Shown: positions 52,878 to 62,613, counted from the first letter of the stretch. The stretch: DNA of 64,000 nucleotides from JAYQKL01 sp049890195 (GCA_049890195.1 JBMHBY010000006.1:124001-188000), one strand, 5' to 3'. Notes: generated by a model from the letters alone, not told the origin. Translations and numbers: made by a program.

Positions 52878-54170
52878 TTACTTGTTCAGCCTTATGGAGA
52901 CAGACCGGGCATGAGCATCAAGCCCTTCGCGCTCCGCCAATCTGACGGCATGCGGCCCGATGGCGGCAAGACTGTCCGCATCACAGGAGACAAGGGAACT
53001 GCGCTTCATGAAATCAAGCACCGACAGGCCTGAGGCATAGCGCGCCGTATGCGCCGTCGGCAGAACATGGTTCGGCCCAGCCACATAATCCCCGATGGCC
53101 TCCGGTGTGTAACGGCCCATGAAAATGGCCCCGGCATTGGTGATTTTTGACACCATCTCCTGCGGGTCCTCAATTGCCAGCTCCAAATGTTCCGGGGCCA
53201 GGCGGTCAATCAAGCCAACGGCCTGCTGCAAATCCGGCACGGTGATGACGACCCCAAAATCCGTCCAACTTTGCCCGGCAATGTCGCGGCGCGGCAGGCT
53301 CGCCAGCTGGCGGTCGACTGCCGCGAGCACGGCATCGGCAAAGTCCGCATCATCCGTCAGCAGGATCGACTGGGCGGCGGTGTCATGTTCGGCCTGCGAC
53401 AGCAGATCCGCGGCAATCCAGTCAGGGTCATTGGCCCCGTCTGCGACAACCAGAATTTCCGATGGGCCGGCCACCATATCAATGCCGACCTGCCCGAACA
53501 CAAGACGTTTCGCAGCGGCAACATAGGCATTGCCCGGACCGGTGATGACATCCACCGGAGCAATGGACCGAGTTCCATAAGCCAGTGCAGCTACAGCCTG
53601 CGCACCGCCAATGCGGTAGATCTCGTCAACGCCGGCCAAATCCGCAGCCGCCAGCACCAAATCATTGACCGCTCCGTCAGGGGTCGGCACAACCATCACC
53701 AGGCGGCCGACACCGGCGACTTTTGCCGGAATTGCGTTCATCAACACAGAGGACGGGTAGCTGGCTGTACCGCCCGGCACATACAGGCCGGCGGCGGAGA
53801 CAGGCGTCCATTTGTGCCCCAATTGGACACCGGCGTCATCCGTATAGAAATCATCCTGTGGCCGTTGCCGGTGGTGATAGGCTGCAATCCGGTCGGCGGC
53901 AGCCTGCAGGGCGGTTTTGTCCGCGGCTTCAAGCCGATCCTTTGCTGCCTCAATGTCTGCTTTTGAAAAGGCCAGATTATCCCGTGTCAAAGCAAAGCGG
54001 TCATATTTTTCCGTCAGCGCAAACAGGGCTGTATCCCCGTTTTCCCGGATCTGATTGATGATCTCCTGCGCAGCCTGCGTGACGTCTGAATCCTGCTCAC
54101 GCTTCATCGACAGCACATCCTCGAAACGGCTTTCAAAATCAGGGTCAGAACTGTTCAGGCGCACAGTCAT
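52878..54170 (-). CDS. hisD: Histidinol dehydrogenase
   Basis: A 430-residue zinc enzyme that carries out the last two NAD-linked oxidations of histidine synthesis. Characteristic are YVPGGTASYPSSVLMNAIPA, GPGNAYVAAAKRLVFG, the zinc ligands Gln and His in DLLSQAEHD, and GPNHVLPTAHTARYASGLSV near the end. The start MTVRLNSSD follows the DUF2948 stop closely. It is separated from the other his genes, as is usual in alphaproteobacteria. Confidence 0.97.
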   Translation of the reverse strand: MTVRLNSSDPDFESRFEDVLSMKREQDSDVTQAAQEIINQIRENGDTALFALTEKYDRFALTRDNLAFSKADIEAAKDRLEAADKTALQAAADRIAAYHHRQRPQDDFYTDDAGVQLGHKWTPVSAAGLYVPGGTASYPSSVLMNAIPAKVAGVGRLVMVVPTPDGAVNDLVLAAADLAGVDEIYRIGGAQAVAALAYGTRSIAPVDVITGPGNAYVAAAKRLVFGQVGIDMVAGPSEILVVADGANDPDWIAADLLSQAEHDTAAQSILLTDDADFADAVLAAVDRQLASLPRRDIAGQSWTDFGVVITVPDLQQAVGLIDRLAPEHLELAIEDPQEMVSKITNAGAIFMGRYTPEAIGDYVAGPNHVLPTAHTARYASGLSVLDFMKRSSLVSCDADSLAAIGPHAVRLAEREGLDAHARSVSIRLNK

Positions 54171-54177
54171 CAGACTT

Positions 54178-54621
54178 TCATTCCTCATTATGGTTGGGCA
54201 TGGATTTGGTGGCCCACTGCCCTGTAACATCCTGCATAACGGCCTTCAAGCTTTCAACGCGCAGACCCACTTCAGCATCTCCAGAAAACATAAGCCGAAT
54301 AGTGCCTTCTGGCGAGGGTGTATTTTCCTCTTTTTCATCCGGTTCAAAGGTGATCGCCAGCAAGGCCAGTATCTGGTCGGATTTTTGCGATATGTTTTTT
54401 GATTGAACAGCAAAAACATTCTCAAAATGCACACCGCAGCGTGTGCGATTTTTTTCAGCACGCCCAAGTTCCCAGCAAAACCGGTTGGCCATGAAGGCAA
54501 AAACCCGCCGGCCCTTTTCAAACGACATGTCTTCAGCCTTCAGAACCGCATCCTGCAAGGTGGCGGAAATGACTACCAAATCCTCAGCGTCCTGCGCCCA
54601 TAAATGCAGCAGTTCAGACAT
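54178..54621 (-). CDS. DUF2948 family protein
   Basis: A 147-residue protein with the family pattern LHLWAQDAEDLVVISATLQDA, the middle block RVFAFMANRFCWE and a hydrophobic ALLAITF strand. The function is unknown; its invariant place between murA and hisD in alphaproteobacteria supports the call. The start is taken at MSELLHLW; a neighbouring ATG one codon earlier is equally possible. Confidence 0.9.
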   Translation of the reverse strand: MSELLHLWAQDAEDLVVISATLQDAVLKAEDMSFEKGRRVFAFMANRFCWELGRAEKNRTRCGVHFENVFAVQSKNISQKSDQILALLAITFEPDEKEENTPSPEGTIRLMFSGDAEVGLRVESLKAVMQDVTGQWATKSMPNHNEE

Positions 54622-54629
54622 CATGCACC

Positions 54630-55907
54630 CTAAACATCTTTCTCGCGCCATATTTTCGCGCCACATTGCGAGAGCTTTTGCTCCAGCCGTTCATATCCGC
54701 GATCCAGATGATAAACCCGGCTGACTGTTGTGAGGCCCTGCGCAACCAGCCCGGCAATCACCAGCGTAACGGAGGCCCGCAAATCTGTCGCCATGACTGG
54801 TGCGCCGTTCAATGCGTCAACGCCCGTCACAATCGCCGTATCCCCCTCCAGACGGATCTGCGCCCCCAACCGAGCCAGTTCCTGAACATGCATGAAGCGG
54901 TTTTCGAAAATGGTTTCACGGATATGACTGACGCCCTGTGCCCGGCACATCAGCCCCATAAAAGGCGCCTGCAGATCGGTGGCAAACCCCGGATAGGGCG
55001 CAGTGACAATATTGGTGGCCTTTGGGCGCTCAGGCCCGCCCTTGACCAGCAGGCCGTTATCCTGCGGTACAAACTGCACCCCGGTTTCCTCCAAAACCGG
55101 ATACAAGGCGCCCAAAAGCGCCTCATCCGCCCCCAACAGCTTGACCTCACCGCCTGTGGCGGCGACAGCGCAGGCATAAGCGCCGGCCTCAATCCGGTCG
55201 CGGCTGACGCGGTGCGAGACCCCGTTCAATTTGTCGACGCCCGTAATGCGCAAATGCCGTGTGCCAAGCCCTTCAATGCGGGCCCCCATGGCGTTCAGAC
55301 ATGTGCCGACATCCACAATCTCAGGTTCACTGGCGGCATTGAACAAATCCGTCTGCCCCTCAGCCAGACAGGCCGCCATCATCAACACATGTGTGGCCCC
55401 GACGGACACCATCGGCATCTCAAAACTGGCGCCATGCAATTTGCCGCCTTGCGCCACAGCATTCACATAGCCGTCAGACACATCAATTTGCGCCCCCATG
55501 GCCGCCAGCCCCTGCAGATAAATATCAACCGGGCGGGTTCCGATCGCACAGCCGCCCGGCAGGGAGACATTGGCGACGCCGCATCGCGCCAGCAACGGGC
55601 CGATGACCCAGAAACTGGCCCGCATTCTTGAAACCAGCTCGTAAGAGGCCTTGGTCGAGGTGATGTCTTTGGCGTGAAGCTTCAAACCCTCGCCCGGACC
55701 TGATCCGAACAGCTCGGTCTCGCATCCCAATTCTGCCAGAACCGCCGCCAGCGTGCGGGTGTCAGCCAGCCTGGGTGTGCCGGCCAATTCCACCGGCTCA
55801 TCCGTCAACAGAGCGGCCACCATCAGCGGCAAAACCGCGTTTTTCGAGCCACTGATCGCCAACTCGCCCGTCAGCTTGTGTCCGCCTTCAATGCAAATAC
55901 GGTCCAA
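54630..55907 (-). CDS. murA: UDP-N-acetylglucosamine 1-carboxyvinyltransferase
   Basis: A 425-residue enzyme for the first committed step of peptidoglycan synthesis, in the cytoplasm. The catalytic lysine is in ISGSKNAVLPLM and the reactive, fosfomycin-sensitive cysteine in SLPGGCAIGTRPVD; GFATDLQAPFMGL and FENRFMHVQEL are also typical. The start codon is TTG, with AGGAGA seven bases before it and no in-frame ATG nearby upstream. First large gene of the murA, DUF2948, hisD, UPF0262 run. Confidence 0.97.
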   Translation of the reverse strand: MDRICIEGGHKLTGELAISGSKNAVLPLMVAALLTDEPVELAGTPRLADTRTLAAVLAELGCETELFGSGPGEGLKLHAKDITSTKASYELVSRMRASFWVIGPLLARCGVANVSLPGGCAIGTRPVDIYLQGLAAMGAQIDVSDGYVNAVAQGGKLHGASFEMPMVSVGATHVLMMAACLAEGQTDLFNAASEPEIVDVGTCLNAMGARIEGLGTRHLRITGVDKLNGVSHRVSRDRIEAGAYACAVAATGGEVKLLGADEALLGALYPVLEETGVQFVPQDNGLLVKGGPERPKATNIVTAPYPGFATDLQAPFMGLMCRAQGVSHIRETIFENRFMHVQELARLGAQIRLEGDTAIVTGVDALNGAPVMATDLRASVTLVIAGLVAQGLTTVSRVYHLDRGYERLEQKLSQCGAKIWREKDV

Positions 55908-55921
55908 TTCCGGTCTCCTGC

Positions 55922-56068
55922 CTAAACAGCCCGCGGCTTGTCGGATTTCGACAAAACAGAATCATTGGTTTTTGCAGCCTTTTTGCGGCGTTTGAGATTA
56001 TCGCGCAAGGCTTGACGCAGCCGCTCTTGGCGTCCGTCGGATTTGGATTTGGAAGATGAGTCTGTCAT
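55922..56068 (-). CDS. 48-residue conserved-looking small basic protein upstream of murA
   Basis: A 48-codon frame with an ATG preceded by AGGTGA and ending 14 bases before murA. The product is Ser/Lys-rich with the segment RQERLRQALRDNLKRRKKAA. Short basic proteins of this type are often found upstream of murA in alphaproteobacteria. The function is unknown; it may be co-transcribed with murA. Confidence 0.6.
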   Translation of the reverse strand: MTDSSSKSKSDGRQERLRQALRDNLKRRKKAAKTNDSVLSKSDKPRAV

Positions 56069-56148
56069 TGCTTCACCTGTTGGGCCGCGCATCACTATCT
56101 TTTGGTTTTAAAAGTGTTTAGGCCGCAAAACAACTGTCGATTGACGCT

Positions 56149-58275
56149 TTAATGGCTTGGGACGATCATGCCTTTCGTGTCTGAAAGACTCTGCCCCGCC
56201 TGCAGCCTGTCATGCGCCAGATATGCCCTGATTGCCAATGTGTCCTGTTGGGTCAGGTGGTCGCTGTAATTCGCCATGCCGGCATAGGCCAATGCACCCC
56301 CCAGAACAATGTCGTCAAACATCGCATCCGTTTCCGGCGACAGGTTCCATAAGTCCGGATAGGCGCTGTCATAACCTCTGGGAATGTGACAGGCCATGCA
56401 GAACTGGTCATAGAGTTTGGCGCCATGGGCTATGATTTCAGGGGCGGTCGGCAGGCCGACCGGGACGGTTTCCTGCGGCGCATCAACACGCTCGCCCGGC
56501 AGCGGCACAGAACCGCCATCGAGTTTGAACACCAGAAGGCGGCTTTCATTGACATATTTTTCCGTTGCAAAACCCGGCATGTAAGCCCGTGCCATGCCGC
56601 CGCCCATGCCGGTCAAAACCGCAATATATTGCTCACCGTCCAGCATATAGCTGATCGGTGGTGCGGCAATGCCGAGGCCGGTGAACAGGCGTTTCAGCCG
56701 TTCCCCCGTCGTCGCGTCATAGGCCGAAAAATAGCCGTCAGGCGATCCTTGAAAAACCAGATTGCCGGCGGTCGAAAGTACGCCACCACCCCAATAGGGC
56801 ATCGGCTCGCTTTGCCAGACAGCCTGCCCTGTTGCGGGGTTCCATGCTTTGAGAAGGGACTGCAAAACCGGCTCTGGGGCGTTGGCCAGCAAGTCGGCAT
56901 GTCTGACGGGATCGGGCTGCGACACAGTTGTTTTTTGGTTGCGCGATTGCACTATAAAAGGTTCAGGGTCAAGATTCTCTTTCAAAAGCACCGTCAACTC
57001 CAGTGTCGGAAAATAGACCAAACCTGTGTCAGGGCTGAAGGACATGGGGTGCCAGTTGTGCGCTCCCGTCACACTGGGCAGCACCAAGGCGTCTTTGCCT
57101 TGAAAATCCCCATCTCCAGTCAGGACCGGACGACCGTTTTGCAAATCCACATGACTGGCCCAGTTCACCGGCACAAAGGGTTCAGCCGAAAGCAGTTCAC
57201 CGGTCTGACGGTCCAAGACATAAAAGAACCCGTTTTTCGGGGCCTGCATGATGACTTTGCGCATCCGTCCGTCAAACTTCAGATCCGCGAGGATCATGTG
57301 CTGTGTCGCCGTATAATCCCAGCTGTCGGCCGGGGTCGTCTGATAATGCCAGACCCGTCTGCCGGTTTTGACGTCAACCGCAACAATCGACGATAAGTAT
57401 AGATTATCGGGGCGTTCCCCGGCATTGCGGATCCATGCGGGCCATGGGCTGCCATTGCCGACCCCTATGTAAACCAAACCGAGATCGGCGTCATAGACCA
57501 TGCTGTCCCAGACCGTGCCGCCGCCGCCGAATTCCCAGCGGGTGTTTTTTGACCAGCTTGCACGGGCGAAGGCAACATCCTCATTTTCATCCGGGCCGGC
57601 ACTCGGCACGCTCCAGAAACGCCAGACCTGCTCGCCGGTTGTCTGGTCATAGGCCGTCACATAGCCGCGCACCCCCATCTCACCGCCGCCATTGCCGATC
57701 AGCACCAGATTGTCAGCCAGGCGCGGGGCGCCGGTGATGGTGTAGGATTTGCCACGGTCAATCAAGGTGTCAACCCGCCATTTGACCTCACCTGTGCGGC
57801 GATCCAATGCTTCAAGATAACCATCATAGGTGGCCAAAAACAGTGTGTCCCCGCGCAGAGCCATCCCACGATTGACCACATCACAACAGCCCAGTCTGGC
57901 GTGCTGACCGGAAACCTCGGGGTCATGCACCCAAATCTCCTCACCGGTTCGCGCATCAACGGCATAGGCGACGCTCCACGGGCCGGTGAAATAAAGCACC
58001 CCGCCCTTCATCAGCGGCGTGGCCTGTGTGCCGCGCAGCACCCGACCTCGGTTCACGATGCCGTCATACTGAAAGGCCAATCCGAGACGATGCACATTCT
58101 GATTGGTGATGTTCCGGTGGGCAACAAACCGCTGCTCGCCGCCATTGTGACCGTGCAAAACCCACTCGCCCGATTGCGCCCCGGCGCGGCTCTCAACCGC
58201 TGTTTCTGACGGTTCCTGACACCCTATAAGGGCCAGGATTAAAAGAGACAGAAGATATGGCCTCAAACCCGACAT
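56149..58275 (-). CDS. PQQ-dependent quinohemoprotein alcohol dehydrogenase
   Basis: A 708-residue periplasmic enzyme. It has a signal sequence with a lipobox-like LIGC, an eight-bladed PQQ propeller, the vicinal cysteines LGCCDVVNRG, Ca/PQQ ligands in GNGGGEMGVRGYVTAYD, and the catalytic Asp in PADSWDYTATQ. A C-terminal cytochrome c domain has the heme motif CMACH with a Met ligand expected later. Electrons would pass from an alcohol through PQQ and heme to the respiratory chain. No PQQ biosynthesis genes are in the window. The alcohol substrate is unknown. Six bases downstream of the acyl-CoA dehydrogenase stop. Confidence 0.94.
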   Translation of the reverse strand: MSGLRPYLLSLLILALIGCQEPSETAVESRAGAQSGEWVLHGHNGGEQRFVAHRNITNQNVHRLGLAFQYDGIVNRGRVLRGTQATPLMKGGVLYFTGPWSVAYAVDARTGEEIWVHDPEVSGQHARLGCCDVVNRGMALRGDTLFLATYDGYLEALDRRTGEVKWRVDTLIDRGKSYTITGAPRLADNLVLIGNGGGEMGVRGYVTAYDQTTGEQVWRFWSVPSAGPDENEDVAFARASWSKNTRWEFGGGGTVWDSMVYDADLGLVYIGVGNGSPWPAWIRNAGERPDNLYLSSIVAVDVKTGRRVWHYQTTPADSWDYTATQHMILADLKFDGRMRKVIMQAPKNGFFYVLDRQTGELLSAEPFVPVNWASHVDLQNGRPVLTGDGDFQGKDALVLPSVTGAHNWHPMSFSPDTGLVYFPTLELTVLLKENLDPEPFIVQSRNQKTTVSQPDPVRHADLLANAPEPVLQSLLKAWNPATGQAVWQSEPMPYWGGGVLSTAGNLVFQGSPDGYFSAYDATTGERLKRLFTGLGIAAPPISYMLDGEQYIAVLTGMGGGMARAYMPGFATEKYVNESRLLVFKLDGGSVPLPGERVDAPQETVPVGLPTAPEIIAHGAKLYDQFCMACHIPRGYDSAYPDLWNLSPETDAMFDDIVLGGALAYAGMANYSDHLTQQDTLAIRAYLAHDRLQAGQSLSDTKGMIVPSH

Positions 58276-58280
58276 GACAT

Positions 58281-60077
58281 TTATGCGCTGGCAAAGCTTC
58301 CGACCGGCGCCCGCAGGCAGGTGTCGTCCAAAGAGGCAACCAAATCCATTTTCACTGCGATCTGGGGCAAATCATAGCGCATGAAATAGCGTAGCGCCCG
58401 CAGCTTGCCGTCATAAAAGTCACACTCATCCTGCGTCTCGGCTGTTTCCAGACCCTTTTGCGCCGCCAATCCCTGCTGCAACCACAGCCAGCCGACCACC
58501 AAATGCCCCATGGCATCCAGATAAGGTGTCGCATTGGCGAGACCCAATTCAATATCGGCTTCGGCCAACACCCTCTGCGTCGCCTGATCCACGGCCTCAA
58601 GGCTGTCATTCAGGCTGCGGCCATAATCAGCCAACTCATTGATTTCGGCCGCGGCTTTGATTGTGCTGCGGATTTTTTCCTTCAGCAGCGCAAAAGCCGC
58701 ACCGTTTTGCATCCGCACCTTGCGCCCCAGAATATCGATGCCATGAATGGCATGTGTGCCCTCATGAATGTGGTTCAGGCGGTTGTCGCGGTAATAGCGC
58801 TCCACCGGATAATCGCGCGTGTAGCCATATCCGCCCAGAACCTGAATGGCGAGTTTGTTGGCCTCCAGGCAGAACTCCGACGGCCAGGATTTGGCAATCG
58901 GCGTCAGGATTTCCAGAAGCAGCTCATTGTCTTCCTTGAGCTCCGGGTTCACCGCGGCCTCATCAACCAGCTTGGAGCAGGCCAGAATGAGCGCAACGCC
59001 GCCCTCAACATAAGCTTTTTGCGCCATCAACATGCGTTTGATGTCGGCATGTTCGATGATGTTGACCATCGGCGCTTGCGGGTCCTTGTCACCCGGCTTG
59101 CGGCCCTGCGGCCGCTCCTTGGCATATTCCAAAGAATAATGCAGGCCGTTTTGCCCGCACATGACCGCGCCCAACCCAACGGCAATGCGCGCCTCATTCA
59201 TCATCATGAACATGTTGGCCAGCCCTTGAAACTCCTCGCCGACAAGATAGCCGATGCTGTCTCCGGTCTCGCCGAAATTCAGCAGGCAGTTCGCCGTACC
59301 GCGCTGACCCATTTTGTGATTCAGCCCGGCCAGGGCGATGTTGTTTTTTTCTCCCAACGACCCGTCGTCATTGACCCGGTATTTGGGAACCAGGAACAAG
59401 GAGATCCCGCGCACACCGGGCGGGCCGTCAGGCGTTTTCGCCAATACCATGTGAATGATGTTTTCCGACAACTCATGCTCACCGCCGGAAATCCACATTT
59501 TCGTCCCGGTGATTTTATAGCTTCCGTCCCCCAGCGGCTCGGCTTTGGTTCGGATGTCGGCCAGTGAAGACCCGGCATGAGGTTCGGACAGGCACATGGT
59601 CCCAAAGAAACGACCGTCCATCATGGACGGCAGGTATTTGTCCACCAGTTCCTGCGAACCATGCGCATACAACATGTTGGCCGCCCCGACGGTCAGGAAA
59701 GTGTAACCGGCCAGAGGCCCGTTGGCGGCATTGAATATGCCGCTGATGACATTCTGCACCGTCAAGGGCATGTTGAGGCCGCCAACCTCCTGCGGAAATC
59801 CGGTGGCCAGAAAACCGGCCTGGCAATAGGCCGACAAAGCCTGTTTGACCTCCGGCATGATGTGGACTTTTTCGCCGTCAAACTCAGGTTCATTGGCATC
59901 CAGTTCCGAGGCAATCGGTACATATAATTCATCAGCAATCGTCTGCGCCGTATCAATGAACGCAGTCACAGCCTCGCGGTCGAAATCCCCGAATTGTTCG
60001 TGCTCAAGCATTTTGTCGACCCCGAGCACTTCGTACAGCATGAAGTCTGTATTGCGTCTGTTAATCACTTGAGTCAT
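58281..60077 (-). CDS. DmdC-like acyl-CoA dehydrogenase (with extra C-terminal domain)
   Basis: A 598-residue acyl-CoA dehydrogenase. The length, the N-terminal DFMLYEVLGVDKML motif and the extra C-terminal helical domain mark the DmdC / 3-methylmercaptopropionyl-CoA dehydrogenase subgroup. Typical core motifs are CLSEPHAGSSLADI, GTKMWISGGEH and HEGTHAIHGIDILGRK. Many family members act on other medium or aromatic acyl-CoAs, so dimethylsulfoniopropionate breakdown is only one possibility, and no dmdA, B or D lies nearby. Likely co-transcribed with the alcohol dehydrogenase. Confidence 0.92.
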   Translation of the reverse strand: MTQVINRRNTDFMLYEVLGVDKMLEHEQFGDFDREAVTAFIDTAQTIADELYVPIASELDANEPEFDGEKVHIMPEVKQALSAYCQAGFLATGFPQEVGGLNMPLTVQNVISGIFNAANGPLAGYTFLTVGAANMLYAHGSQELVDKYLPSMMDGRFFGTMCLSEPHAGSSLADIRTKAEPLGDGSYKITGTKMWISGGEHELSENIIHMVLAKTPDGPPGVRGISLFLVPKYRVNDDGSLGEKNNIALAGLNHKMGQRGTANCLLNFGETGDSIGYLVGEEFQGLANMFMMMNEARIAVGLGAVMCGQNGLHYSLEYAKERPQGRKPGDKDPQAPMVNIIEHADIKRMLMAQKAYVEGGVALILACSKLVDEAAVNPELKEDNELLLEILTPIAKSWPSEFCLEANKLAIQVLGGYGYTRDYPVERYYRDNRLNHIHEGTHAIHGIDILGRKVRMQNGAAFALLKEKIRSTIKAAAEINELADYGRSLNDSLEAVDQATQRVLAEADIELGLANATPYLDAMGHLVVGWLWLQQGLAAQKGLETAETQDECDFYDGKLRALRYFMRYDLPQIAVKMDLVASLDDTCLRAPVGSFASA

Positions 60078-60266
60078 GGCTTTATCCCCCCGGACGTCAT
60101 TTAAACACTATCCGGTATTGTAGGTTTGCCGCTGCAAGTTGCAATCTTTATCATCGTAGAACACCCGCTTCATCGGGTCACAGGGCATGACATGAATATG
60201 GGCGTCAAATCAGTTTGGTGGGATCCCGTACTTGTGCTTAAATTTTCATCCAAAGAATAATGTCTC

Positions 60267-60273
60267 GGGAGGG
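60267..60273 (+). promoter_or_regulatory. Shine-Dalgarno that decides the start of a membrane-protein gene
   Basis: GGGAGGG sits four bases before the ATG at 60278 and lies inside the frame of an earlier ATG (60260), so the later start is preferred. Confidence 0.7.
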
Positions 60274-60277
60274 TCTT

Positions 60278-60646
60278 ATGGAAATTCTGCTGAAAATCAT
60301 CATCGGTGCCGGCGCCGTTGCCTTAATCGGCGCTTGGGCGGCAATCGTCTTTAACTACCCGAAAGTGAAAGACATTCTGGCGTTGGAAGCCACACAGACA
60401 CAGGGCATGGGCCTGATCCGCGGAGATGTGGCCGGCATGCTTTTGTTGATCGGCGTATTTTACGCCTTGTTCCTGGTTTACGGCAATGCGTGGGCCTTGC
60501 CGGCAATCATGGCGACCGCCGCAGTGACGGTCGGGCGCAGCTGGAGCTATTTCACCGATGGCGCCAGCAGGGAAAATCTCGCCGCCATCATTGTTGAACT
60601 GGTCGGCATCGCCGCCATTTATCTTTTGTGGAAAAACCTCATCTAA
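60278..60646 (+). CDS. Four-helix integral membrane protein, DUF4345-like, function unknown
   Basis: A 122-residue protein with four hydrophobic helices, the first at residues 3-25. The pattern GMGLIRGDVAGMLLLIGV in the second helix and TVGRSWSYFTDGA before the fourth resembles DUF4345-type proteins (LGxxRGxxG ... GR). Function unknown. It is divergent from the acyl-CoA dehydrogenase gene; the 200-base gap between them shows no strong structure. Confidence 0.7.
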   Translation: MEILLKIIIGAGAVALIGAWAAIVFNYPKVKDILALEATQTQGMGLIRGDVAGMLLLIGVFYALFLVYGNAWALPAIMATAAVTVGRSWSYFTDGASRENLAAIIVELVGIAAIYLLWKNLI

Positions 60647-60710
60647 TCCAAAACCGCTTGGACTTTACTCTCTTGGCGCACGTCCTATGTTTTCAGTCAG
60701 GAGACAGAGC

Positions 60711-60950
60711 ATGGAGCATCTTTTCAACCAAATCAGACAGCCGGTCGTGTGCAGCAAATGCCATGATGAATTTCTGGCCGGTCAGACCGACAGCGCCAGC
60801 CTGCAGGACTATTCACGTCTTGATGCAGGATTTAGCGAGCGCGGCATCCAGATCTGGTGCCGGCGCCATGACTTGAATGTCTGCCATATTGATTTCGCCG
60901 GCCAAAGCCCCGAAGCCGATTTCCGCTGTCTGGAAAAAAAACCGGATTAG
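60711..60950 (+). CDS. Small CxxC protein, function unknown
   Basis: A 79-residue protein with VVCSKCHDEF near the N terminus and further cysteines in IQIWCRRHDLNVCHI and FRCLE. The spacing could bind zinc or iron. A Shine-Dalgarno (CAGGAGA) lies eight bases before the ATG. Its stop overlaps the convergent thioesterase stop by four bases. Not recognised further. Confidence 0.6.
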   Translation: MEHLFNQIRQPVVCSKCHDEFLAGQTDSASLQDYSRLDAGFSERGIQIWCRRHDLNVCHIDFAGQSPEADFRCLEKKPD

Positions 60951-61825
60951 AGATCCTCTCCACTGCGGGCCGCACGCGACTTGCTGATCTCCGCAAGGTG
61001 TTCTTCAGCGCCATTGTCAGGCTTTGGTTCAAAAATCGCGATATATTGGGTCATGTCGCAGACCTGTTCACCGTCATAATTGAAAATTCTCATGGTCTGG
61101 GAACTATAGCCTTGGTTCGCAAAATCCGCGCTGCACTCCACCAGCCACCAGCCGTCTTTGGTGATCAGGTCCGTCGTGTGGAAATTAATGTGCCAGTTCA
61201 TCGAACTGAGCGGGGTCCGCATCTGATAGCGGGTCATCATGGCCGGCGGCGGCCCATCAGCAATCGCCAGAAACGGCAGCAAACCATCGCGTGAAGCCGG
61301 ATCCGCATGCCTGAACCAAATGGCAAAGCCCGGCTCAGATTCCGCGTCGGCACTGAATGGCGGTGTCCCGCCCCCCCAAACGCAGTCAAAATTACGGATG
61401 AACATCGGCACTTTGCCTTCACGCAGTATGGCCATGCCGTCCTCCGGTTTGACCAAATCAGAACGCACAACACGCGGCAGGGCATTGGTGACATGCCTTT
61501 CATTGGAAAAAATGAACGTCCCCTTCAGACCAATGCCGTCATCAGCGGCAATCTCACCGTCAATAATCCGGGAGTTTTTGCCCTGGCGCAAAAGCCTTTG
61601 AGAAAATGACAAAGTGCCTGATAACGGCCCGACAAACGTGACCTGCAATGAGCGCAGGGGCGGCGCATCCGGGTTTTCCTGCTGGATGGCCGCAACCATC
61701 AAGGCCGTGCTTATACCGCCATAGGCCGTGCGCCCCTGTAACCAACTTTCCGGCAGCTCAAGATCATTGACTTTGCCGCCAACCGTCAACCTTTCCACAA
61801 GGTTGGAGAAACTTGTATTTTGCAT
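60947..61825 (-). CDS. Acyl-CoA thioesterase (double hotdog, TesB-like)
   Basis: A 292-residue protein with two hotdog halves. The first has GRTAYGGISTALMVAAIQ and SLQVTFVGPLSG, the second WHINFHTTDLI, WWLVECSADFANQGYSSQTM and MRIFNYDGEQVCDMTQYIAIF. These match the acyl-CoA thioesterase 4HBT_3 group, which frees fatty acids from CoA. The natural substrate is unknown. It lies 12 bases after the GST gene on the same strand. Confidence 0.88.
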   Translation of the reverse strand: MQNTSFSNLVERLTVGGKVNDLELPESWLQGRTAYGGISTALMVAAIQQENPDAPPLRSLQVTFVGPLSGTLSFSQRLLRQGKNSRIIDGEIAADDGIGLKGTFIFSNERHVTNALPRVVRSDLVKPEDGMAILREGKVPMFIRNFDCVWGGGTPPFSADAESEPGFAIWFRHADPASRDGLLPFLAIADGPPPAMMTRYQMRTPLSSMNWHINFHTTDLITKDGWWLVECSADFANQGYSSQTMRIFNYDGEQVCDMTQYIAIFEPKPDNGAEEHLAEISKSRAARSGEDL

Positions 61826-61837
61826 GAATGCGCCTGC

Positions 61838-62536
61838 TTACTTCTGTACAATATTCTGGGCGTTTTTGATGAACTCTTCCTGGCTTTTCTCATCGCGCTT
61901 GTCATCATCACCCTTGAGCACATCACGGATGTCAAACGGGACGACAAGCCCTTTCTGCACTTTCTCCCGCGCCTCCATGGCGGCCTCCCAGCGTTTTAAA
62001 TGCTCAAGGTCACGGCTTTCGACGCCGGACCAGCTGGCGGTATGGGTCCAGCAGAAATTGGCGATGTCAGCAATCGAGAAATCACCGGCCAACCATTCAT
62101 TGTCCTGCAGGTGATTGTCCAGAACCTCAAACAGCCGGCGCACTTCATTTTGGTAGCGGTCAATGGCCGGTTGGATTTTTTCGGGGAAATAGCGGTAAAA
62201 CACATTGGCCTGCCCCATCATAGGGCCAATGCCGCCCATCTGGAACATCAGCCATGACAGGGTTTCAGCCCGGGCCGCCGGCTCTGTCGGCAAAAGCTTC
62301 CCCGCTTTCTCCGCCAGATAAATCATCAAGGCGCCGCTTTCAAACACCCGCTGACCATTGTCGCGGTCAACAATGGCCGGAATGCGTCCGTTCGGGTTGA
62401 TGGCGATAAAATCTGGTTCTTTTTGGGCACCCGACGAGATGTCAATCGTGTGCACCTCATAAGGCAGCTCAAGCTCCTCCAAGGTGACGGAAGCCTTCCA
62501 GCCATTCGGCGTTGGTGCGGTATATAAGTCGATCAT
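61838..62536 (-). CDS. Glutathione S-transferase family protein (YfcG/Nu-like)
   Basis: A 232-residue protein with an N-terminal thioredoxin-like domain beginning IDLYTAPTPNGWKASVTLEE and with INPNGRIPAIVD, the cis-Pro and GSH-binding segment. The all-helical C-terminal domain has the N-capping WLAGDFSIADIANF. The TPNGWK start and FQMGGIGPMMGQANVFYRYF resemble Nu-class disulfide reductases such as YfcG. The start ATG follows AGGGGGA. Confidence 0.92.
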   Translation of the reverse strand: MIDLYTAPTPNGWKASVTLEELELPYEVHTIDISSGAQKEPDFIAINPNGRIPAIVDRDNGQRVFESGALMIYLAEKAGKLLPTEPAARAETLSWLMFQMGGIGPMMGQANVFYRYFPEKIQPAIDRYQNEVRRLFEVLDNHLQDNEWLAGDFSIADIANFCWTHTASWSGVESRDLEHLKRWEAAMEAREKVQKGLVVPFDIRDVLKGDDDKRDEKSQEEFIKNAQNIVQK

Positions 62537-62613
62537 GGCAATTCCCCCTGCGTGTTTGTTTAGCAAAAAAGGGAGGCTTTTGCCAACCCTGCCGAAACCC
62601 TGCGGCCCCGGCG

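Noticed and set aside
58281..60077. Dimethylsulfoniopropionate degradation locus
   Set aside because: Only the DmdC-like dehydrogenase is present; dmdA, dmdB and dmdD are not in the window and DmdC relatives have many other roles.
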